Shown here in pieces: positions 44,930 to 54,900 of a DNA stretch of 64,000 bases (within the stretch, counting starts at the first letter, position 1; every line of letters starts with the position of its first letter). The stretch is from the NCBI RefSeq assembly GCF_041902385.1, contig NZ_CP169244.1:3410001-3474000 (forward strand). The letters are read 5' to 3'. This DNA comes from Arcticibacter sp041902385. GTDB lineage: Bacteria > Bacteroidota > Bacteroidia > Sphingobacteriales > Sphingobacteriaceae. A program made the position numbers and the translations under genes. The notes below the pieces were generated by a model. It ran no database searches, was not told the DNA's origin, and was given only the letters and a program-made list of their open reading frames with translations.

Positions 44930-45247
44930 ATGTGCCAGACAAGAGTACTTTGCAGCAGGGAATCAATTGTGGTGAGTCAGTGTTTGCACTGTCAGGTGCT
45001 CTTCATCTGGCATCATAATCTATTCCTGAGCTTTAGTCCGAAGAAATTCACCGCTTTTTGCGATGCGGTCAATCAACTCGACTACGATCAGTGCGCGTTC
45101 CCCTTCCCCGACGGGGAGGAGCGCGCAATCATTGCATCCCCTAATCCTGAGATTAGCTTCACTTTCACATACGACGAATGGCGGTCGTTTTGCGAAGTTC
45201 TCTCGGAGGCTTCCTACATGCGCGAAGTATATGCACTGATGGTTTAA
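44930..45247 (+). CDS. Small Cys-containing protein at the end of the heme operon
   Basis: A 105-residue protein starting MCQTRVLCSRESIVVSQCLHCQ. The N-terminal Cys pattern (C2, C8, C18, C21) could bind a metal, and an aromatic stretch HHNLFLSFSPKKF follows. It resembles a family of small uncharacterised proteins seen beside Bacteroidota heme genes, but I cannot name it reliably. It starts 9 bp after hmuS, so it is in the same transcript, which suggests a part in heme or iron use. Confidence 0.75.
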   Translation: MCQTRVLCSRESIVVSQCLHCQVLFIWHHNLFLSFSPKKFTAFCDAVNQLDYDQCAFPFPDGEERAIIASPNPEISFTFTYDEWRSFCEVLSEASYMREVYALMV

Positions 45248-45255
45248 AAGAAGGA

Positions 45256-45678
45256 CTATATCCACCAGGCTGTCACTACGATCCGTCTTGATCCCCCGTG
45301 GTTACGGTGTTCGCAAAGGTAGATGCCTTGCCAGGTCCCAAGGGCCAGTCTGCCCTGATGTACGGGTATCAAAACCGAGCTTCCCAGAAGGGATGCTTTG
45401 AGGTGTGCGGGCATGTCGTCAGAACCTTCGTAGTCGTGCAGAAAGTCGGGGTCGTTTTCGGGCACTGCCTTATCAAAATAAGTTTCAAAGTCGGTCCTCA
45501 CGGTAGGATCGGCATTTTCGTTAATGGTGAGTCCGGCAGAGGTATGCTGGATGAAAACCTGGCACATGCCTGTTTGGATCTCTGTTAGCTGGGGTAGCGC
45601 TTGCACCACTTCGCTGGTGATGAGGTGAAATCCCCTTCGTCTTTCTTTTAATTGAATGTGCTGTTGAAAAAATTTCAT
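45256..45678 (-). CDS. yjbQ: YjbQ/UPF0047 family protein
   Basis: A 140-residue protein counted from the ATG at 45678; an ATG 24 bp upstream is less likely. The family signatures HTSAGLTINENADP and LGTWQGIYLCEHRNHGGSR are complete, with conserved His and Glu in the trimeric active site. Members act as a secondary thiamine-phosphate synthase in vitro; the true role is uncertain. It is convergent with the last heme-operon gene, with 8 bp between the stops. Confidence 0.92.
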   Translation of the reverse strand: MKFFQQHIQLKERRRGFHLITSEVVQALPQLTEIQTGMCQVFIQHTSAGLTINENADPTVRTDFETYFDKAVPENDPDFLHDYEGSDDMPAHLKASLLGSSVLIPVHQGRLALGTWQGIYLCEHRNHGGSRRIVVTAWWI

Positions 45679-45833
45679 TGCTATTTTTCTGCTCGCTTTC
45701 ATTCCCGCTTATACGTGCAGCTCATGAATGTTTTTTGCAAAGGTACAAACATGCAGCTTTTAAATGAGGTTTTAAGAAAGAGTGAGGAAGATGGTGAGGA
45801 GAAATATATGGAGCCGATGGAAAACAAAAACGT

Positions 45834-46826
45834 ATGAAAAGAAACCAGAAAGACGGGAATAAGAAGCCCATATCAGAAAAGACAATTGTGATCTGCGGTG
45901 CCTCAAGCGGCATCGGAAGAGCGACGGCGCTGGAGTTTGCTGGCTCAGGAGCGTCTGTTATACTTGCTGCCCGCCGGAAAGAGGTTCTGGACCAGCTCGC
46001 AGGGGAGTGCCTCGCGAAGGGCGCCCGGGCTGCCCATGCAATAAAAGCGGATGTGACAGACGCAGAACAGCTGGCTGCAGTGGCAGAGCTTGCTATTGAA
46101 AAGACAGGGTCGATTGATGTCTGGATTAACAATGCGGGAGCTGGAGCAGTAGGAGAATATGACGATATTCCGCTCGAAATTCATGAAAAGGTCGTCAGGA
46201 CAAACCTCCTGGGTCACATGAACGGGACTTATGCGGTACTTCCCGTCTTTAAGCTTCAGGGCTATGGCATACTCATCAACACGATCTCTGTAGGAGGATG
46301 GGTGCCTGAACCTTATGCAGTTGCCTATACTGCCAGTAAGTATGGCCTCCGCGGCTTCTCTGAATCGCTAAGGTGCGAGCTCAGGCACTTCCCCAACATT
46401 CGGATCTGCGACGTATTTCCTGCTTATATAGATACGCCGGGCTTTCAGCATGCTGCCAATTACATAGGCAAAGTACTGAAGCCAATACCTCCTGTTTTTC
46501 CGCCTGAACGAGTAGCTCAGGCCATGCTTAGCCTGGCTGTACGGCCGAGAAGCGCCGTTTCTGTAGGAGAGACGGCTCCGCTGTTCCGGTTCATGAACTT
46601 TATTTCGCCATCGCTGATGCGGAATCTGAATGCGGGAATCATGGAGAACTACTTTCGTCGCGCCCAGTCTGCACATATCACAACGGGTGCAATCCTTGAG
46701 CCTATGAATGAAGGAACAGGCGTGTCGGGAGGATGGTTAAAACCGAAGAAGAAGCCAGCGGCGGCCTTTGCCATTGCAGCAGTGCTTGGTCTGGCAGGCG
46801 GTCTTCTGCTTGCCCGGAAGATGTAG
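45834..46826 (+). CDS. Short-chain dehydrogenase/reductase with C-terminal membrane tail
   Basis: A 330-residue SDR: cofactor site CGASSGIGRA near 21-30, DVWINNAGAGAVGEYDD, catalytic Ser in NTISVGG, and Tyr-x-x-x-Lys in YTASKYG. A C-terminal extension ends in a hydrophobic helix (FAIAAVLGLAGGLLLARKM), so the enzyme is probably anchored to the inner membrane facing the cytoplasm. The substrate is unknown; related tailed SDRs act on lipids or sterol-like molecules. Confidence 0.9.
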   Translation: MKRNQKDGNKKPISEKTIVICGASSGIGRATALEFAGSGASVILAARRKEVLDQLAGECLAKGARAAHAIKADVTDAEQLAAVAELAIEKTGSIDVWINNAGAGAVGEYDDIPLEIHEKVVRTNLLGHMNGTYAVLPVFKLQGYGILINTISVGGWVPEPYAVAYTASKYGLRGFSESLRCELRHFPNIRICDVFPAYIDTPGFQHAANYIGKVLKPIPPVFPPERVAQAMLSLAVRPRSAVSVGETAPLFRFMNFISPSLMRNLNAGIMENYFRRAQSAHITTGAILEPMNEGTGVSGGWLKPKKKPAAAFAIAAVLGLAGGLLLARKM

Positions 46827-46950
46827 GGGCAAGCAGGCAGGGTATGGGAGATTGACGCAGGCCACAAGGCGTTGCTCCCTTATCTTAAATCGCTTTTTAT
46901 ATCGCAAAGGTCATTTCTCCGTTGTAGCTTTGCGTTATAGCTATTCTTTC

Positions 46951-48753
46951 ATGTTCACAACTAACGATGTTCATCAGCAATTTGCTGCCTTCTTCAAAAG
47001 TGAAATTTTGCAGCCCTATGCCTACCTCGTCTCGCGGAAGCTGGGAGAGGGGCATATTTGTCTGCCTTTGGAGGATCTGAACGAGGAAAAGGAGACCCTC
47101 CCCGAGCACTATAAGGAGCTTCTGGGGAAGAGGCATCGCCTGGAGGATGAGCCGATGATCGCCACCCAGGCGGGTCAGAGACGTCCTTTTGTGCTCTTCA
47201 ACGACCGGCTATACCTGCAGCGCTATTTCAGCTATGAGACGCGTATACTGGAAAGGCTGCTGGCATTTGTGCAGACTGAAGCCGTTGCCTTTGCAGAGCG
47301 GGCAGGCAGACTTAAGGAGCTGAAAGAACTCCTGGCGTCTTTGTTTCCGCCAGCTCAGAGCGATGAGCCTCAAACCGACTGGCAGATGATTGCAGCAATA
47401 ACGGCATTTTTAAATGATTTCACCATCATTACCGGCGGGCCGGGTACTGGTAAAACCACTACCGTTGCGCGTATCCTGGCTTTACTGTTTCATGCGTCGC
47501 CTGATCTTCGCGTGGCCCTGGCTGCTCCGACGGGAAAGGCAGCAGCAAGAATGGCGGAGTCGCTGAAAAAAGCCTCTTCGGGGCTTCCTGAAGCTATCGC
47601 TTCAAAATTCCAGACTCTTCAGCCATCCACGATACACCGGCTTCTGGGATACGTCCCCGATTCTTCTGCTTTCAGGCACAGTGCCGGGAATCCGCTCGCC
47701 TTTGATGTCGTGGTGGTAGATGAGTCGTCGATGATTGACGCAGCCTTGTTTGCCAAGCTGCTCGAAGCCGTTGGAAACGGAACCCGGCTGATCCTGCTGG
47801 GGGATAAAGACCAGCTGGCTTCTGTAGAGGCGGGCAGTTTATTTGGCGACCTCTGCCAGGCGCAGGAGCGTCTCAATATCTTTGATCAGCATCGGGCGCT
47901 TTTGTTCAGCGAACTGGTGAACGAGCCAGCCCGGGGGTTAAAGCAGGAGGACGTGGGCCCTCATTCTGCTCATCCGCTTTTTCAGCATGTGGTGGAGTTG
48001 CGATATAGTCACCGTTTCAAAGGAGATCAGGGGATCGGCAAGTTCAGCAGAGCGGTAATAAGGGGTGACGCAGAGGCAGTGCGGAGTTTTCTGACGAGTA
48101 AAGATGAGCAGGTGCGTCTCTATACAAGCAAAGACAGCTCTTTCCTTGAAGAGTTCGGCGAAGGCTATGCCGACTATATAGCTGAGCAAGATATCGCCTC
48201 AGCATTACAGAAGATGAATAAGCTACGTGTTCTTTGTGCGGTGAGAGAGGGTGAACAGGGGCTTTATCTGCTAAACAAAAAGATTGAGAATTACCTGGAG
48301 CGTAAGAAGCTGATCCGCGTGAATGCACCTTTCTATGAAAACCGGCCGGTGATGGTAACTGCGAATAATTATACCGCCGGGCTCTTCAATGGTGATACAG
48401 GCATTGTGCGGACGGATAGCCGTGGTGTGCTTCAGGTATATTTCGAAGATAGTGAGAACGGACTGAAGGCTGTTTTGCCAGGCTACATCAGTAAGTCGGA
48501 AACAGTCTTCGCCATGACCATACATAAAAGTCAGGGCTCTGAATTTGACCGTGTACTGGTTGTCCTGCCCGAAGATGAAGAGCTGCCTATCCTCACGCGC
48601 GAACTGCTGTATACGGGGATCACCCGGGCGCGGATGCAGGTTTGCCTCGAGGCCACCGAGCCTGTAATTTTAAAAGCCTCAGAACGTTTAGTAAAGCGTG
48701 CCTCCGGGATTGCTGAACGCATGAGTACGCATGTCCACCAAATCAACAGCTAG
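46951..48753 (+). CDS. recD: Exodeoxyribonuclease V alpha subunit (RecD helicase)
   Basis: A 600-residue superfamily 1B helicase. I chose the ATG at 46951 because the upstream frame (from about 46768) overlaps the SDR gene and does not look conserved. Walker A is GGPGTGKTTTVARIL, motif II VVDESSMIDAALF, and the C-terminal motifs are IHKSQGSEFDRV and YTGITRARMQV. It is the 5'-3' motor of RecBCD, which processes double-strand breaks and degrades foreign DNA. The operon order here is recD-recC-recB. Confidence 0.93.
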   Translation: MFTTNDVHQQFAAFFKSEILQPYAYLVSRKLGEGHICLPLEDLNEEKETLPEHYKELLGKRHRLEDEPMIATQAGQRRPFVLFNDRLYLQRYFSYETRILERLLAFVQTEAVAFAERAGRLKELKELLASLFPPAQSDEPQTDWQMIAAITAFLNDFTIITGGPGTGKTTTVARILALLFHASPDLRVALAAPTGKAAARMAESLKKASSGLPEAIASKFQTLQPSTIHRLLGYVPDSSAFRHSAGNPLAFDVVVVDESSMIDAALFAKLLEAVGNGTRLILLGDKDQLASVEAGSLFGDLCQAQERLNIFDQHRALLFSELVNEPARGLKQEDVGPHSAHPLFQHVVELRYSHRFKGDQGIGKFSRAVIRGDAEAVRSFLTSKDEQVRLYTSKDSSFLEEFGEGYADYIAEQDIASALQKMNKLRVLCAVREGEQGLYLLNKKIENYLERKKLIRVNAPFYENRPVMVTANNYTAGLFNGDTGIVRTDSRGVLQVYFEDSENGLKAVLPGYISKSETVFAMTIHKSQGSEFDRVLVVLPEDEELPILTRELLYTGITRARMQVCLEATEPVILKASERLVKRASGIAERMSTHVHQINS

Positions 48754-48758
48754 ATCTT

Positions 48759-51700
48759 ATGTCTTTATATCTTCAGGTTTCTAACTCTTTATCAGCCCTG
48801 GCCAGAAGGATGTGTCTGCAGCTGCAGGCGCAGGAGAACGGCGTATTTCAGCCTTTCTACATCGTGACCCAGACGGAGGGGATGAACAACTGGCTCAAGC
48901 TGCAGATGTCGGCCTGTATGGAGATAGCTGCCAACTATCGTTTCCTCAAGCCGAATGATATAATATTCGATGTGTATCAGCTTCTCGGAGGCCGTTATAC
49001 CCAGAGTATGGCTCCCGAAAGTCTGACCTGGTTGCTATATAAGCTCTTAAACGACAGTTATTTCACTGCACACTTTAAAAGTGTTGCTTCTTATTACGCC
49101 GAAGGTGCCGACAAGGACGTCAAGCGTCTGGCACTTGCAGAGAAGCTGGCTGACCTTCTCGACCAGTACCAGATTTACCGGCCTGAGATGATCCGCAGAT
49201 GGAACGAGGCTGGCCTCAGTGAAACGGGCGCAGATGACTGGCAGATGTATCTTTGGATTAAGGCCAGGGAAATAAGCAAGGGAATGCTGCCAGACCGCAC
49301 GCAGATCGGGCAGTATGTGCTCGACGCTCTTACCAGGGGAGAGCACGCGGGACACCTGAAGGATCATATTCCTGCTGTTCATATTTTCGGTCTTTCTGTT
49401 ATCACGGCCTATCATCTGCAGCTTTTCAGTGCCCTGGCCCCTCATCTCGACTTTTATTTCCATATTCTCAATCCTGCTCCTTCAGAGTACTGGTTTGAAG
49501 ACCGCAGCGAGAAGCAGCTCGCTTTCCTGAAAAAGAAAGGCTGGGCCGAGCCGCATGATGTGGCACTGGGCAACCAGCTTCTGGTAAGCTGGGGAAGGCT
49601 GATTCAGAATACCTTCAGCCTGTTTTTTCAGCAGGAGGAGCTCATTAATTCGTACGAGGAAGTAGAACCGGAGCCGCCCGGAGACAGCACGCTCCTTCAC
49701 AGAATACAGCAGGATATTTTTTATAACAGGAGTAAGGAAGACCGGCTGCCTCTTTCGGCTGCACATCTGGCAGACGGCTCCTTGTCTGTTAACGCCTGCT
49801 ACACGCCGGCAAGGGAGGTAGAAGCACTGTATAACTACCTGGTGCAGCTGATCGACAAGAGAGGCGAGAAGATCTCCGCAAGGGATATCGTGGTAATGGT
49901 TTCTGATATTGATACCTATGCCCCATATATCCGTGCCGTGTTTAACAATGCTCCCTATAAATTCTACTACACGATTGCTGATGAGAGCTTTATTGCCAGT
50001 GATAGCGTTAGCAGCGCACTGCATAGCGTCTTGAAAATGAACAGATCAACATTTAAGGCTGAAGAAGTTCTGCAGTTGCTCGATTCTGCATTTATCCGCA
50101 GGCGCTTCGGTATTTCGGACGTGGATCTGATCCGCAGGGTCGTGAAGCGGGCTGGTATTCGCTTCGGAATATACGGCGACAAATCGGACGACACCCGCTA
50201 CGTAAGCTGGAAGTATGGCATCAGCCGTATCCTCTACGGTCTCTGCGTGAGCGGCGATGAAAAGCTGGTTGGCGAAGACGGTGAGGTATACCATCCGCTC
50301 GACATCGTGGAAGGTCTCGCCTCAGCAGAGCTGGTCAGGTTTGCTCACTTCATAGAGATCCTGATCCATTCAGTAAATGTGCGCGAGCAGGACCGCAGTC
50401 TGGCCGAATGGATCCACTACATTGAGTGGGTACTGCACAATCTAATATTCGAGCCGGGAGATGACGCTAATGAAGATTACGATTCGCTGCTGAAACAGCT
50501 GGAACAATACAACACCCTTTCGGCTCTGCTGCCCGAAAAGATTAGTTTCGATGTCTTTGCTCATAACTTTCTGCATACGCTGACAGGCGGAACCAGGGCG
50601 AGTGCTTTTGCAGCCGGTGGTATCACGTTTTGTTCGTTGATACCTATGCGAAGCATTCCTTTTCAGGTCGTAGCGATGCTCGGCCTCAACTTCGATAAAT
50701 TTCCGCGGAAGGAAGTGCCCTCGGGCTTCAGCCTTATCGAGAAGGAGAAACGAAAGGGCGACCGCAACGTGAGGGAGAACGATAAGCATCTTTTTCTGGA
50801 AACCCTTCTTTCTGCCAGGAAGTATCTTTACCTGAGCTATGTGGGCCAAAGTGTGAAAGACAACACCCCTCTGCCGCCCTCTGTGATGGTCGACGAGCTG
50901 GTAGACTACATAGAAGAGGGCCTTGCCGTAACACATTCCCGCCCGGCTGTGATCAGAAAGCATCCCCTGCATAACTTCAGTCGCCGCTATCTTGATCCCC
51001 ATAGCGGGCTTTATAACTATCTGAACAGCGGCGGGGGAGAGGAGCTGAACATTTTTACCGGAGATGGTAAAGAAGCGGGTCCGGTCCCGCCTGCCTCTGT
51101 TAGCATCGAGTCATTCGTCAATTTCTTTAAGAATCCCTTTAAGTCGTATTATAATGAGGTTTTAGGTATTTACCTCAGTACCGAGGAACTGCTTCTTCCC
51201 GTTACAGAGGTCTTTGAACTAGACGGACTTCAGCAATGGCAGCTGAAGAAGAGCTTGCTGGAAGTGGACGAGGCGCATCAGCTTGAAGATATCCGTACCC
51301 GGCTGGTGCGAACAGCAGCACTGCCCCTGAAGCACATGTCGGATATTGCCATCCAGAGTCTGGAGAAAGAAGTGGCACCGGTGCGTGAACTCTTTCGTGA
51401 ACAAACGTCGGGAGCAGTGACAGACAAAATAGAAATTAATCTCTCCCTTGCGGGCGGGGAGCTGAAGGGCGAACTGCACAACCTCTATGGGAGCAGGATC
51501 GTGGAGTTATCCTGGTCGAAGAATGAGGTGACTTATCTTCAGGAGGCCTACCTCCGTTATCTTATTCTGCGCGCTGCGGGGTACGATCATCAACTTATAT
51601 TCATTTCTGCTCTCCGCGGACAGGTATTTCAGGCTTGTGAAATAAGCGCTGCCGAGGCAACAGAGCGCCTCTCGGCCTTGCTTGGTCTTTATGAGGAAGG

Positions 51701-51956
51701 GCACCAGCGTATCCTGGGCTGGTACCCTCGCATCGCTGATTCTCCCGCTGCCTTTGCGAAGTTAAACGCAGAGAAGTTCTCGCCTGACGTTGACAAAGTA
51801 TTGAACGGATACGGCAGGCGATGCAAGGACGCCTATGTCATGAAGGAATACGATCAGGGGTTTTTCCGCAGAGAACAGGCCTGGGATGATTTCAGGGAAG
51901 TAGCCGAGCGCCTGTTGCTGCCTCTTAAGGACGTGTTTTCAGGGTATTACCAATAG
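48759..51956 (+). CDS. recC: Exodeoxyribonuclease V gamma subunit (RecC)
   Basis: A 1065-residue RecC, recognised by its start SNSLSALARRMCLQLQAQENGVFQPFYIVTQ-like pattern (short core: IVTQTEGMNNWLKLQM). It also has the inactivated helicase-like segments around HIFGLSVITAYHLQLF and the conserved YNDRKR-like central part (IPMRSIPFQVVAMLGL). It binds the ends of RecB and RecD and reads Chi. It begins 5 bp after recD and ends 8 bp before recB, so all three are made together. Confidence 0.9.
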   Translation: MSLYLQVSNSLSALARRMCLQLQAQENGVFQPFYIVTQTEGMNNWLKLQMSACMEIAANYRFLKPNDIIFDVYQLLGGRYTQSMAPESLTWLLYKLLNDSYFTAHFKSVASYYAEGADKDVKRLALAEKLADLLDQYQIYRPEMIRRWNEAGLSETGADDWQMYLWIKAREISKGMLPDRTQIGQYVLDALTRGEHAGHLKDHIPAVHIFGLSVITAYHLQLFSALAPHLDFYFHILNPAPSEYWFEDRSEKQLAFLKKKGWAEPHDVALGNQLLVSWGRLIQNTFSLFFQQEELINSYEEVEPEPPGDSTLLHRIQQDIFYNRSKEDRLPLSAAHLADGSLSVNACYTPAREVEALYNYLVQLIDKRGEKISARDIVVMVSDIDTYAPYIRAVFNNAPYKFYYTIADESFIASDSVSSALHSVLKMNRSTFKAEEVLQLLDSAFIRRRFGISDVDLIRRVVKRAGIRFGIYGDKSDDTRYVSWKYGISRILYGLCVSGDEKLVGEDGEVYHPLDIVEGLASAELVRFAHFIEILIHSVNVREQDRSLAEWIHYIEWVLHNLIFEPGDDANEDYDSLLKQLEQYNTLSALLPEKISFDVFAHNFLHTLTGGTRASAFAAGGITFCSLIPMRSIPFQVVAMLGLNFDKFPRKEVPSGFSLIEKEKRKGDRNVRENDKHLFLETLLSARKYLYLSYVGQSVKDNTPLPPSVMVDELVDYIEEGLAVTHSRPAVIRKHPLHNFSRRYLDPHSGLYNYLNSGGGEELNIFTGDGKEAGPVPPASVSIESFVNFFKNPFKSYYNEVLGIYLSTEELLLPVTEVFELDGLQQWQLKKSLLEVDEAHQLEDIRTRLVRTAALPLKHMSDIAIQSLEKEVAPVRELFREQTSGAVTDKIEINLSLAGGELKGELHNLYGSRIVELSWSKNEVTYLQEAYLRYLILRAAGYDHQLIFISALRGQVFQACEISAAEATERLSALLGLYEEGHQRILGWYPRIADSPAAFAKLNAEKFSPDVDKVLNGYGRRCKDAYVMKEYDQGFFRREQAWDDFREVAERLLLPLKDVFSGYYQ

Positions 51957-51964
51957 CAGATAAA

Positions 51965-54900
51965 ATGTCAGCTGAAAAAGACTTAAAAGATTTTAACGCA
52001 GGAACCGTTGCCCTGGAAGGCAGCAACCTGATTGAAGCCAGTGCAGGTACAGGCAAGACCTATTCGATCGCCATACTGGTCCTTCGCCTCCTGCTCGAGA
52101 AGGAACTGCAGATCAGTGAGATCCTCATGGTAACCTTTACCAAGGCGGCGGTCGCAGAGCTGGAGGAGCGCATCCGGCTTTTTGTACGAATGGCCTACCG
52201 GGCCGCCGAAGGAGGTCAGATCACTGATAGCACCATAGAGCGACTGGTAGACGAGTCCTGTGACCAGAAAGGACAGGAGCGTGTGGTGAGCTTATTGAAA
52301 GACGCAGTGCTTTTTCTGGATGATACCTCTGTGCTTACCATTCACAGCTTCTGTCAGCTCACACTTTCCGAATTCGCCTTTGAAACCCGTCAGCTTTTTG
52401 GTGCTGAAACCCTGCAGGATACTCAGTCGCTGCTTGCAGACGAAGTGAACCAGTTCTGGCGCCAGGAAGTGACTACTCTTCCCGTTCCTCTTCTTGAGTC
52501 GTTGCTGGCTGCAGGTTTCTCGCGCAGCAGTCTCTCTGCGGCGGTAAAGGAGCATCTCGATGGCAAACGCTATTTCGGCTATGACGAAAAAGAGGATTAC
52601 AAGTTGTGTCCCGATGATCATGCTGCATTCATTCGCGATATTACAGGGTTCCGCGAAAGGGAGACAGCACTGCGTGGCAGGCTGCGCACGTATATACAGA
52701 ACAACGGCGACGAGCTGCGCACCCTGAGCCAAAGCGACCGCTATGCCAGGAAAGCCTTTCTCGACCTGGTGGATGATCCGGAGAGCTTTATAGAGGCTCT
52801 CCGAAGCAAGCGCAGCTCGGCATATGTGGGCAAGCTGTTTGGCCATCTCCTGGAGCAGTGCGACGAGTGCGACAATGTATCCAAAGAGCTGGAATCGCTC
52901 GCCAGGAAAGTCATCGCCCGTCTTCATTGCCACGCGATCAGCGTCATATCAGTTGCGATGGCATCATATAAGCGCCGCTATAACCAGATCGCATTCGATG
53001 ATATGATCCTTAACCTGCACGCGGCGCTGACGGAGAGAGACTCATCCGTCCTTGTGGAGAAACTGCGTGCCAAATACAAAGCAGTGTTTGTTGATGAGTT
53101 TCAGGATACAGACCGCCTGCAGTACGAGATCTTTGATGAGGCCTTTGGTCAGGAAACGATCCTGTTTTACATCGGCGACCCGAAGCAATCCATCTACGCC
53201 TGGAGAAAGGCTGATATCTTTACCTACTTTAAAGCAGCGGCTGGTGTGCAGCACCGGTACGGCATGAATGAGAATTTTCGCTCCTCTGAATCGTTTATAT
53301 CTGCCATGAATGCTTTCTTTGAGCCTCAGGAGAACTTTGATACCTTTCATTTCGCCGGGGCGGCTCATGCCATCCGGTACATACCTGTTAAATCTCCGCT
53401 TCCTAACCGGAAAGGACTCCTCTACAGGGGAACGCTGCCGGTCACTCCGCTCACCATCTTCGAGGTCGGCAAGAAGGAGGCTGTATACGAAGGTCTGGCT
53501 GCTCAGGTAATTGAACTTCTCCGGGACACATCGTACCGCATAGGAGAGCAAGAAAACGGCAGGCAGATAAAGGCGAGCGATATAGGGATCCTTGTGCGCA
53601 CAAACGGCGAGGGAAGACTTGTCAAAAACGCACTTACCCGCTATCATCTTCCTGCAGTTACCATAGGCGACGATAAAGTATTACAGTCAGACGAGGCTCT
53701 GGCTCTTCTTTACTTGCTGGAGGCCATTGTCAACATCTCCCGCCCGAATATAAACAGGGCTTTGCTGTCGCCTTTCACCGGTTATAACAGTGATCAGATC
53801 CTTGCCATCGACGATGTGAAAGCCCTCGAACTGTTTGGTAAGTATAAAAAGGCATGGGACGAGAATGGAGTTTATACAGCCCTCATGTCCTTTGTTGTTG
53901 ACTTCTCTGTGAGGAAGGTGCTCCTTAACCCGCAGACAGAGAACGGAGAGCGGATCATCACCAACCTGTATCAGCTCATTGAATTGTTGCACAAAGTACA
54001 GACGCGGAACAAACTCTCGCCTCCTGAGCTGATTAGCTGGCTACGGAGAGGGATCGACGGAATGGAGACACAGGGCGACGAGTATGAACAGCGGGTAGAG
54101 AGCGACGAAGAAGCAATCAGGATTGTCACGATCCATAAAAGCAAGGGGCTTGAATACAAGATCGTTCTCGCTCCCTTTCTCGACTTTACGATCAATAAAA
54201 ATACGCCTTTCTGCAGCTTCCGTGATGCTGAAACAGGGGAGTATGTATCGGCCGCCCGGGAGGAGCTAACCGAAGAGCAGGTGCGACTGATCGAAGAACA
54301 ACAGGAACAGGAAAACAGGCGCCTCTTGTATGTTGCCATCACCAGAGCAGTGTATAAGTGTTTTGTGTTCAGGATCAGCTCGTCTTACTACAACGGCTCT
54401 ACCTTATCTCATTTTGTAAATGCACTTGCTTCGGGTACCGATGCTCAGCAAAATATTGAGTTTAGCGAACCTCCCGCAATTCCCGCAAATGGCTACAGCT
54501 ATATGCCGGCCTGGTCGTCACTGGCAGAAGGAACAGGAGAGAAGCCTGAGCCCGTCCGCTTTGACCTGCTTGAAGCTAACTGGAGAAAGATGAGTTATAC
54601 CATGCTCAGTCCCGACCATGCAGCCTCAGTAGCCTTCAGAGCCGGACAGGGGCGCGACCCCTATGGGCGCTTCATCTACAATGAACTGCCACGGGGAGCA
54701 AAGACGGGCAATCTGCTCCATTATATCTTTGAAAATGCCCACTTCGGCAACCCGCAAAACTGGCCTCATGTGATTGAAGACGCTGTGAGGAGATTTTCAC
54801 CTCAGCAGCAGGAAACATATCCTGCCATGCTTGCACAAATGCTCGACCACGTACTTCACACGCAGATAGAGATGGGGCAGGAGGCCTTCTCTCTGTCGCA

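Noticed and set aside
46768..46950. Upstream extension of recD
   Set aside because: It overlaps the SDR gene in another frame and reads as low-likelihood protein; the ATG at 46951 matches RecD starts.
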